Shown: positions 1 to 4,627 of the stretch, one piece after another | Position numbering within the stretch: position 1 is the first letter of the stretch | Layout: each line of letters starts with the position of its first letter | From: Methylomonas sp. | GTDB lineage: Bacteria > Pseudomonadota > Gammaproteobacteria > Methylococcales > Methylomonadaceae | DNA: 6,065 bases | Direction of reading: 5' to 3' | Assembly (NCBI GenBank): GCA_028688235.1 | Contig: JAQTYP010000009.1 | Coordinates: 13,666 to 19,730 of the forward strand | Program-made: the position numbers and the translations under genes | Notes under the pieces: generated by a model | Databases searched by the model: none | The model's input: the letters and a program-made list of their open reading frames with translations, nothing else | What the model was told of the DNA's origin: nothing

Positions 1-1
1 C

Positions 2-367
2 TTCGGTCACGGCTTGAGTTATACGACCTTCGAAACCAGCGGCTTGCGTTTGCATAAATCGCAAATCCGCATGGGAGAAAACCTCGAGCTTAGCGTAGAC
101 GTTAAAAATACCGGGGCACGGGCCGGCAAGGAAACCGTGCTGGTGTATTTAAACGATGTGGCGGCATCGGTTTCGCGACCGGTCAAACAACTGAAGGCGT
201 TCAGGAAGGTCGAGCTGAAACCGGGGCACAGCGAAACCTTGCGTTTCACGCTGACGCCGCAGGACATGTCTTTCATAGGTCCCGACATGAAGCGCATCGT
301 CGAGGCCGGCGAATTCGAGGTCATGGTCGGCCAGCAGGGCGCCGTGTTCAATGTCGTGAACCAGTAA
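2..367 (+). CDS. Glycoside hydrolase family 3 (beta-glucosidase type), C-terminal fragment
   Basis: Partial gene, open at the window's left edge; the reading frame begins at base 2 and ends with TAA at 365-367, leaving about 121 residues. The fragment opens with FGHGLSYTTF, the hallmark junction (usually FGyGLSYT.F) between the second catalytic domain of GH3 enzymes and their C-terminal fibronectin type III-like domain. The rest fits that domain: LELSVDVKNTGARAGKETVLVYL, then RPVKQLKAFRKVELKPGHSETLRFTL and a closing strand GEFEVMVG. GH3 enzymes of this architecture (BglX-like) remove terminal beta-linked glucose or xylose from oligosaccharides, often in the periplasm. The catalytic nucleophile and acid/base residues lie upstream of the window, so substrate and activity cannot be judged. 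The TTG at 14 is internal and not a start. The sugar transporter gene 197 nt downstream on the same strand suggests a shared role in using oligosaccharides (inference). Confidence 0.93.
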   Translation, partial: FGHGLSYTTFETSGLRLHKSQIRMGENLELSVDVKNTGARAGKETVLVYLNDVAASVSRPVKQLKAFRKVELKPGHSETLRFTLTPQDMSFIGPDMKRIVEAGEFEVMVGQQGAVFNVVNQ

Positions 368-386
368 CGCTGTATCACACCCAGGC

Positions 387-541
387 AAATGAAAGTAGCG
401 CAGCCGGGCACGGTTGCTCGCCGGACAGGACGTCGTAAATACGTCCGTGTAGACTCGACGGCGGCATCCTTGCCGCCGACGCCTGTCCAACAAGCAACCG
501 TACACCGCCCGATTTTTTACTTTCAGAGTAAACTTTCATTT
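387..541. repeat. Nested multi-arm inverted repeat filling the GH3-transporter spacer
   Basis: Paired segments nest inside one another: 390-397 TGAAAGTA with 518-525 TACTTTCA; 405-409 with 507-511 (CGGGC/GCCCG); 411-418 CGGTTGCT with 493-500 AGCAACCG; 423-429 GGACAGG with 482-488 CCTGTCC. Two hairpins lie within: GGACGT/ACGTCC (428-433/441-446) and CGGCGGCA/TGCCGCCG with a 4-nt loop (459-466/471-478). The outermost arm can instead pair 387-396 with 532-541 over 10 bp, because ACTTTCA occurs twice (519-525, 532-538). This looks like a dispersed structured intergenic repeat rather than coding DNA. The run of six T at 513-518 straight after the GCCCG arm could let it end GH3 transcription. Whether it is dispersed in the genome cannot be seen here. 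Confidence 0.75.
507..518 (+). terminator. Possible terminator arm and T-run after the GH3 gene
   Basis: GCCCG (507-511) closes a stem with CGGGC at 405-409 and is followed by A and then six T (513-518). This is the only T-tract between the GH3 stop and the transporter start. The stem encloses about 100 nt of further structure, so it is not a textbook compact terminator. Termination here is an inference. Confidence 0.3.
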
Positions 542-564
542 AACGGGGGGATGCGGCTTTTCCC

Positions 565-1863
565 ATGACCCATAGGATGAATAGGGCGATTACCTTTATG
601 AACGTATCAGACCGCGCCGCAAGACCGTCCTGCCTGGGATCGTTGGCGATATTGACCTCGTTGTTTTTTATCTGGGGTTTCATCACTTGCCTGAACGATA
701 TTTTGATTCCGCATTTAAAAGCCGTGTTCACGCTGAATTACGCACAGGCCATGCTGATACAGTCCTGTTTTTTCGCGGCCTATTTTGTAGTGTCGGTTCC
801 AAGCGGCTATCTGGTCGAACGTATCGGTTACAAAGGCGGCATCGTGACCGGCCTGACGATAGCGGGCTGCGGGTGTTTGTTGTTTTATCCGGCGGCCGGC
901 TTGCAGGTTTATCCATTGTTTCTGACGGCTTTATTTGTGTTGGCGGCGGGAATCACCTTGTTGCAGGTCGCCGCCAATCCCTACGTGACGGTATTGGGCG
1001 TACCGGAAACCGCCTCCAGCCGCTTGACGCTGACCCAGGCTTTTAATTCACTGGGAACCACGGTAGCACCTTATTTCGGCGCGGTGTTGATTCTGTCCGC
1101 CGCGGTCATCGGCGCCGACGAGCTCGAGCGATTCAATGCCGAAGAACTGTCGGTCTATCAATCCGCCCAGGCGGCGGCCGTGCAAAATCCCTATCTGTTT
1201 TTGGCCGCCGTGCTGTTTTTGATGGCGGCGGTTTTTGCCGTGTTGAAGTTGCCGGATATTCAGGCGCAGACCGAATCGCTAGAGGCGGCAAGTTGCGAAG
1301 ACAGAGGCAACGCTTGGCGCTATCCGCAGCTGGTGTTGGGGGCTTTGGCGATTTTTTTGTATGTCGGCGGCGAAGTTTCGATCGGCAGTTTCATGGTCAA
1401 TTTTCTTGGCGCGCCTAATATCGCAGGGCTCCCGGAACAGGAGGCCGGCAAGTATGTTTCGTTTTATTGGGGTGGGGCGATGGTTGGGCGTTTTGCCGGA
1501 GCCTGGGTGATGCGCAAATTCGATCCGGCTTGGGTGTTAATGTGGCATGCCGTCATCGCCGGGGGGTTGGTGTCGACGGCCATCCTGGGTAGTGGTGGCT
1601 TGGCGATGTGGAGTTTACTATCGGTGGGTTTATGCAACTCGATCATGTTTCCGACGATTTTTTCGTTGGCTTTGGCAGGATTGGGAAGGCATACGGGGCA
1701 AGGTTCGGGAATTTTGTGCGCCGCGATAGTCGGCGGTGCCATTGTGCCGGTTCTGCAAGGTACGCTGGCTGATCGCTTGGGGCTGCAAATGGCCTTGATG
1801 ACGCCGTTAGTCTGTTATGTCTATATCGCAGGCTACGCATGGCAAAGTCGTTCTAACGATTAA
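565..1863 (+). CDS. MFS sugar:H+ symporter, FucP/GluP family (glucose/galactose type)
   Basis: Inner-membrane importer of the fucose/glucose-galactose:H+ symporter family, about 432 aa with 12 predicted TM segments. Family signatures are clear: FFIWGFITCLNDILIPHLK in TM1, QSCFFAAYF in TM2, GYLVERIGYKGGIVTGL across the loop into TM3, LLQVAANPYVTVLG in TM4, LTLTQAFNSLGTTVAPYFG in TM5, and GGEVSIGSFMVNFLG opening the second half. Asp45 matches the proton-linked Asp46 of E. coli FucP. FucP Glu135 is replaced by Gln134, which fits GluP-like members rather than L-fucose permease, so hexose import is the better guess. Start choice is uncertain: ATG 565 has no well-spaced Shine-Dalgarno (GGGGGG at 545-550 is 14 nt away), while ATG 598 has AGGG at 583-586 and would start MNVSDRAARP. 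A five-codon ORF (551-568) overlaps the 565 start as ATGA. It lies downstream of the GH3 gene on the same strand. Confidence 0.92.
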   Translation: MTHRMNRAITFMNVSDRAARPSCLGSLAILTSLFFIWGFITCLNDILIPHLKAVFTLNYAQAMLIQSCFFAAYFVVSVPSGYLVERIGYKGGIVTGLTIAGCGCLLFYPAAGLQVYPLFLTALFVLAAGITLLQVAANPYVTVLGVPETASSRLTLTQAFNSLGTTVAPYFGAVLILSAAVIGADELERFNAEELSVYQSAQAAAVQNPYLFLAAVLFLMAAVFAVLKLPDIQAQTESLEAASCEDRGNAWRYPQLVLGALAIFLYVGGEVSIGSFMVNFLGAPNIAGLPEQEAGKYVSFYWGGAMVGRFAGAWVMRKFDPAWVLMWHAVIAGGLVSTAILGSGGLAMWSLLSVGLCNSIMFPTIFSLALAGLGRHTGQGSGILCAAIVGGAIVPVLQGTLADRLGLQMALMTPLVCYVYIAGYAWQSRSND

Positions 1864-1879
1864 GCCGTCTCGGGTCTGA

Positions 1880-1917
1880 CCGGTCGCGCATGCCGGATAC
1901 TTTGGCTGCGCGACCGG
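1880..1917. terminator. Strong hairpin between convergent genes, likely bidirectional terminator
   Basis: An 11-bp perfect stem, CCGGTCGCGCA (1880-1890) with TGCGCGACCGG (1907-1917), is extended inward by 3 bp (1892-1894/1904-1906) past a one-base bulge, closing a 9-nt loop. It lies between the transporter stop (1863) and the stop of the convergent smbP-like gene (1930). On the plus strand a T-rich stretch (about 1925-1938) follows 7 nt later. On the minus strand there is no clear T-tract. The stem is convincing; the role as terminator is inferred from its place. Confidence 0.6.
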
Positions 1918-1929
1918 ATGTCGGTTTGT

Positions 1930-2268
1930 TTATTTTTTATCGCCTGCTTCGAGGTGGGTAATGGCATCTTCGACGGCGTGGGTAGCCATCTCGGCATGTT
2001 CCAGTTTACCGTGGTCTATGCCCTGTTTTAAGGATTCCACCGCTTCGTGCATGTGGTGTTTGGCATCGCCGGTTGCGGCTCCCATGGCTTTTTGGGCGTG
2101 TTCGAGCGCGGTCTCGGCATGTTCCACCAGTATCACCGAATGTCCGGCCTTGCCGTGTTCAACGGCCTCTTTGGCATGCTTTAAGGCCTCGTCGGCGTGT
2201 GGTTCGGCGAAGACGGCGCTTGCGGTTAACAATAATACGCTGCCGCTCAACAATGCTAACTTTTTCAT
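1930..2268 (-). CDS. smbP: SmbP-like small periplasmic metal-binding protein
   Basis: A 112-aa protein with a clear signal peptide (MKKLALLSGSVLLLTASAVFA, cleavage after Ala21), leaving a mature chain of about 91 aa. The mature part is alanine- and glutamate-rich helix with histidines at near-regular spacing: HADEALKHAKEAVEHGKAGH, EHAETALEHAQKA, then DAKHHMHEAVESLKQGIDHG and LEHAEMATHAVEDAITHLE. I count 13 His, 3 Met and no Cys after cleavage. This matches SmbP of Nitrosomonas europaea in size, signal peptide, repeats and histidine content. That protein is a monomeric periplasmic four-helix bundle that binds several copper ions and other divalent metals. Likely role: buffering or storing periplasmic copper (family knowledge plus inference). 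The start at 2268 is supported by a G-rich Shine-Dalgarno (minus strand AGGGGGAC, 5-12 nt upstream). It is divergent from the cytochrome c peroxidase gene and convergent with the sugar transporter gene. Confidence 0.9.
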   Translation of the reverse strand: MKKLALLSGSVLLLTASAVFAEPHADEALKHAKEAVEHGKAGHSVILVEHAETALEHAQKAMGAATGDAKHHMHEAVESLKQGIDHGKLEHAEMATHAVEDAITHLEAGDKK

Positions 2269-2442
2269 AAGTCCCCCTGGATTGATCGATAGGTTTTCGA
2301 CGGACAGCCAGCGAGTTTCAAAAGCCCTTTCGCAAACTCCTCGGCTAAAAACGCCGAAATTGCTTGTGTTATTTATGATTGCATCCGAGACGATGCGATT
2401 GGTCGATGTCGAAAAATTGAAATAGTTCCTGATGCAATAAAA

Positions 2443-2472
2443 TTTACCTGCCTGTGTGCTTTACCTTACAAT
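2443..2472 (+). promoter_or_regulatory. Candidate sigma-70 promoter for the cytochrome c peroxidase gene
   Basis: TTTACC at 2443-2448 (four of six consensus bases) and TACAAT at 2467-2472 (five of six) are 18 nt apart. Transcription would start near 2479, giving a leader of about 33 nt that includes the GGAGG site. A second -10-like box, TATGAT at 2374-2379, has no good -35. I saw no FNR-type palindrome (TTGAT-N4-ATCAA) in the intergenic region. Confidence 0.4.
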
Positions 2473-2501
2473 TCGGGCTTGTTACTAACAATAATAACTC
2501 T

Positions 2502-2506
2502 GGAGG
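2502..2506 (+). promoter_or_regulatory. Shine-Dalgarno GGAGG fixing the peroxidase start
   Basis: GGAGG ends five bases before ATG 2512. It decides the start against the in-frame TTG at 2479, which would add 11 residues ahead of a normal signal peptide and has no comparable site. Confidence 0.85.
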
Positions 2507-2511
2507 ATGAC

Positions 2512-3519
2512 ATGTTAAAACTTCGACTACTGGTTTCCGCGATAGCGTTGACCGGTCCGCTCTCTGTAATGGCGGCCGAATCCCTGCCCACTACTGCGCC
2601 GGCACCGGCAGACAACCCGACTACCCCGGAAAAAGTGGAATTGGGCCAAATGCTGTATCACGATCCGCGTTTGTCTTCGACCGGTACCGTAGCGTGCGCG
2701 TCCTGCCATAACACGATGCTGGGCGGGGAAGACAACCGCCCCAATTCCATGGGGGTGAACGGTCAAACCGGCGGGCGTAGCGCGCCTACCGTCTGGAACG
2801 CCGCATTCAATAAAGTTCAGTTCTGGGATGGTCGGGCTGCCAGCCTGGAAGAACAAGCCGCGGGCCCTGTTACCAACCCAATCGAAATGGGCATGAAGAG
2901 TTGGGATGACGTGGTGGCACGGTTGAAAACCATCAAAGGTTATCGTAGAGCCTTCGAGTTGGCTTTCGGTAGCGAACATGAAGCCATCACCAAGGAAAAT
3001 GCGACCAAGGCGATCGCCGCCTACGAAAGAACCTTGATCACGCCCAACAGCGCTTTCGACAAATATGTCCAAGGCGATAAAGACGCGATGACAGACCAAC
3101 AAATCCGCGGCATGAACACAGCCGTGGAATTGGGATGCACCAGCTGCCATAGTGGCCCTGCGTTCAATGGCCCCGGCACCTTCCAAAAATTCCCGGCCCA
3201 TCCTAGCGGTTATTTCGAAGCCCAATACCATTTCGGCAAGGATAAGGGTTTGGCGGAAGTCACCAAAAAAGAAAGCGACGAGCATTTGTTCAAGGTTCCG
3301 ACCTTGCGCAACATCGCTTTGACTGCGCCGTATTTCCATAACGGTTCGGTCGGTACCTTGGATAAAGCCGTTAAAATCATGGCTAAACTGCAATTGAACA
3401 AGGACTTGTCCGATGACGATACCGCCGACATCGTGGCCTTCCTGAACGCCTTGACCGGCGAGTTTCCAAAACAGGAGATGCCCAGATTACCCGGTACTCC
3501 CGGCAGTTCATTCAACTGA
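2512..3519 (+). CDS. Di-heme cytochrome c peroxidase (bacterial CCP/MauG superfamily)
   Basis: Periplasmic enzyme of 335 aa that reduces H2O2 to water with electrons from small c-type cytochromes or cupredoxins. The signal peptide MLKLRLLVSAIALTGPLSVMAA is cleaved near residue 21-22. Two heme-attachment motifs are present: CASCH at 62-66 (low-potential, peroxidatic heme) and CTSCH at 209-213 (high-potential heme). Other CCP hallmarks are FWDGRA (104-109), GPVTNPIEM with the likely catalytic Glu125, PTLRNIALTAPYFHNG (263-278), and Met290 in AVKIM at the place of the high-potential heme's axial Met (Met275 in Pseudomonas CcpA). Length is normal for the family. One oddity: where Pseudomonas has GHGWQKGPRN with the switching ligand His71, this protein reads GVNGQTGGRS, with no histidine. 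A CCP is more likely than MauG because it has Met290 rather than a MauG-type Tyr ligand. The gene is monocistronic: own promoter region upstream, terminator downstream, divergent from smbP. Confidence 0.95.
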   Translation: MLKLRLLVSAIALTGPLSVMAAESLPTTAPAPADNPTTPEKVELGQMLYHDPRLSSTGTVACASCHNTMLGGEDNRPNSMGVNGQTGGRSAPTVWNAAFNKVQFWDGRAASLEEQAAGPVTNPIEMGMKSWDDVVARLKTIKGYRRAFELAFGSEHEAITKENATKAIAAYERTLITPNSAFDKYVQGDKDAMTDQQIRGMNTAVELGCTSCHSGPAFNGPGTFQKFPAHPSGYFEAQYHFGKDKGLAEVTKKESDEHLFKVPTLRNIALTAPYFHNGSVGTLDKAVKIMAKLQLNKDLSDDDTADIVAFLNALTGEFPKQEMPRLPGTPGSSFN

Positions 3520-3533
3520 TCCGGCGGTAACAA

Positions 3534-3560
3534 AAAAGGGGCCTTTAGGCCCCTTTTCTT
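3534..3560 (+). terminator. Rho-independent terminator of the peroxidase gene
   Basis: A 10-bp perfect stem, AAAAGGGGCC (3534-3543) with GGCCCCTTTT (3548-3557), has a TTTA loop and a T-rich tail to 3560. It lies 14 nt after the peroxidase stop. The A/T ends of the stem would also allow some activity on the minus strand. Confidence 0.92.
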
Positions 3561-3577
3561 TCCAGGAGACGCGTACA

Positions 3578-3593
3578 ATCGGCGATAGCCGAT
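3578..3593. other. Small palindrome upstream of the MlaC-family gene
   Basis: ATCGGC (3578-3583) and GCCGAT (3588-3593) form a 6-bp stem with a GATA loop, 34 nt before the start codon. It could be an operator or a leader hairpin. A similar TCGGC...GCCGA pair occurs at 2341-2357, but such short matches can arise by chance. Confidence 0.3.
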
Positions 3594-3627
3594 GTCTGGT
3601 GATTCTTAGGTTTAGGAGGGTTAGGGG

Positions 3628-4323
3628 ATGCAAAATGTCTTCGAGTCGAGCAATCCGTCATGCAACGGGCGTTCGGTGAACGCCGATTTTTCTCCGGTCC
3701 GCTTGACTATTTTCAGCGTTCGAGCGCTGACGTTCATGTTGGTGATCGCCTGTCTATTCAATCTTATTGCCATTGCTCGGGCTCAAGCGGCGGAACAGCC
3801 GCAAGCCATCATAGAAAATGCGTCGAACCAGATCAGATCGCGGATGCAGGATAGGGAATTCGTTAAAAATTTCGATAAGGTCGTGAATTTCGTCGAATCG
3901 GTTATCGACCCACACATCAATTTCGATTTGCTGTCGGCTTTGGTGCTCGGCAAATATTGGAAGACCGCGTCGCAACCGGAAAGGGCGACGTTCAAAAAGG
4001 AATTCAAACTATTGTTGCTGCGGACGTATTCCAGGGTGTTTGTCGAAATGAATGACTGGGATGTCGAATTTCTACCGGCCATAGAAAAAAACAGTGGCGA
4101 TAAGATTCTGGTCAAGACCCGAGTCAAACAGCCGGGGCGGCAGCATGTCGATGTGGATTACAGAATGCTTGCCGCGAAGGGCCAATGGGAGGTTTACGAC
4201 ATTCTGATCGACGGCGTCAGTCTGGTGAATACCTACCGCAGCAATTTCAAATACGATATCGACAGTGCCGGCTCGATCGCGCCTATCATCGACAAGCTCG
4301 TCGAAAAAAATGCCGGAGGATAG
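3628..4323 (+). CDS. MlaC/Ttg2D-family periplasmic phospholipid-binding protein
   Basis: A 231-aa protein of the toluene-tolerance Ttg2/MlaC family. MlaC carries phospholipids through the periplasm between the outer-membrane MlaA complex and the inner-membrane MlaFEDB ABC transporter; HpnM is a paralog linked to hopanoids. The N-terminus is a signal peptide with an unusually long n-region (about 32 residues), a hydrophobic core (ALTFMLVIACLFNLIAIA, 33-50) and cleavage near AQA-A (residues 52-54). The mature part shows family patterns: VVNFVESVIDPHINFDLLSALVLGKYW, then ATFKKEFKLLLLRTYSRVF, and near the end WEVYDILIDGVSLVNTYRSNF. The start is well supported by AGGAGGG at 3614-3620, seven bases before the ATG. 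Met37 is an alternative but would lack a positive n-region. No mlaE, F, D or B lies beside it, so it is an orphan here. It may serve a distant Mla system or a hopanoid or other lipid pathway; the sequence alone does not decide. Confidence 0.9.
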   Translation: MQNVFESSNPSCNGRSVNADFSPVRLTIFSVRALTFMLVIACLFNLIAIARAQAAEQPQAIIENASNQIRSRMQDREFVKNFDKVVNFVESVIDPHINFDLLSALVLGKYWKTASQPERATFKKEFKLLLLRTYSRVFVEMNDWDVEFLPAIEKNSGDKILVKTRVKQPGRQHVDVDYRMLAAKGQWEVYDILIDGVSLVNTYRSNFKYDIDSAGSIAPIIDKLVEKNAGG

Positions 4324-4353
4324 GCCGCTTGTTCGTCGATGACGAGGCAACAG

Positions 4354-4383
4354 GTTCGTGCTGAGCTTAGTCGAAGTATGAAC
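4354..4383. repeat. GTTCG...CTGAGC...GTCGAAG-type dispersed repeat copy
   Basis: GTTCGTGCT (4354-4362) pairs with AGTATGAAC (4375-4383) as a 9-bp stem with two G-U pairs. The core CTGAGCTTAGTCGAAG is of a kind seen between genes in many proteobacterial genomes (recalled, not searched). Its inverse is partly recognisable at 4433-4446 (TTCGACTGGGCTCT). Confidence 0.55.
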
Positions 4384-4395
4384 GGATTCCGTATG

Positions 4396-4412
4396 CTCAC
4401 CCATTGGGTGAG
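4396..4412. repeat. Short hairpin CTCACCC/GGGTGAG
   Basis: A perfect 7-bp stem (4396-4402 with 4406-4412) with an ATT loop. Its right arm overlaps the first bases of the 17-bp terminal repeat that begins at 4409. No T-tract follows, so it is not a typical terminator. Confidence 0.5.
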
Positions 4413-4596
4413 TATTCCATTTCCGCTCCCCCTTCGACTGGGCTCTCAAGAAACAGCTTTTTTGTATATTTAAAATCAATGACTTGTGAAATTTGAAAAT
4501 TGCAAAAATTTGCCTCAAACAGCGGCTGTTTCATGGTAACGCCATGCTTCCGAAGGGGGCTTACTTTGCTCAGGGCGAACGGAAATGGAATACTCA
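4409..4596. repeat. 188-bp MITE-like unit with 17-bp terminal inverted repeats
   Basis: The left end TGAGTATTCCATTTCCG (4409-4425) is perfectly complementary in inverse to 4580-4596. Further in, CCCCCTTCG (4428-4436) pairs with CGAAGGGGG (4551-4559) and GAAACAGC (4450-4457) with GCTGTTTC (4525-4532), in the same nested order. The right arm carries about 18 extra bases (4561-4578) that the left arm lacks. The core (4458-4524) is AT-rich and non-coding. The layout is that of a miniature inverted-repeat element or two opposed copies of one repeat. I found no target-site duplication at its edges and no transposase. Confidence 0.6.
4537..4582 (-). repeat. 46-bp repeat, copy 1 (minus orientation)
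   Basis: Reverse-complemented, this segment matches 5946-5991 at 43 of 46 positions, the first 24 being identical. It forms part of the right arm of the 188-bp unit. It lies 45 bp beyond the antiporter stop codon. Confidence 0.8.
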
Positions 4597-4627
4597 ACTG
4601 ATTTATTTAGGTTGAAGGGGAAATTCT

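Larger units (their letters stand above)
4324..4627. other. 304-nt intergenic region made of nested repeats
   Basis: This gap between the MlaC-family gene and the antiporter stop holds no credible gene; minus-strand ORFs over it lack family features. In order it contains an imperfect hairpin (about 4329-4349), a GTTCG...GAAC repeat (4354-4383), a 7-bp hairpin (4396-4412), a 188-bp inverted-repeat unit (4409-4596) with an AT-rich core, and a TCAAC/GTTGA pair (4594-4598/4611-4615) just after the antiporter gene. No clear rho-independent terminator for either flanking gene is visible. Confidence 0.7.

Noticed and set aside
387..541. CRISPR array or tRNA in the structured spacer
   Set aside because: There are no regularly spaced direct repeats and no tRNA-like anticodon arm or T-loop; the structure is nested inverted repeats.
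2283..2300. TTGATCGATAG as a possible FNR/Anr site
   Set aside because: Only the left half-site is present; the right half does not match ATCAA.
2341..2396. Small palindromes TCGGC/GCCGA (2341-2357) and GCATC/GATGC (2381-2396) in the divergent region
   Set aside because: Five-base arms are expected by chance. They are worth noting only if conserved in related genomes.
1961..2425. Plus-strand open frame (154 codons) over the smbP-like gene
   Set aside because: Its Ser/Cys/Ala-rich composition is what the opposite strand of a His/Ala/Glu-rich gene gives. SmbP on the minus strand explains the region.
2479..2511. Upstream TTG start for the peroxidase
   Set aside because: The in-frame ATG at 2512 has a well-placed GGAGG and gives a normal signal peptide.
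2527..3393. Long minus-strand open frame (288 codons) opposite the peroxidase gene
   Set aside because: It is antisense to a gene with two heme motifs, a signal peptide and a terminator. Its translation has no recognisable domain.
4072..4597. Minus-strand open frames across the end of the MlaC-family gene and the repeat spacer
   Set aside because: They run through inverted repeats and antisense of a real gene, with no ribosome site or family features.
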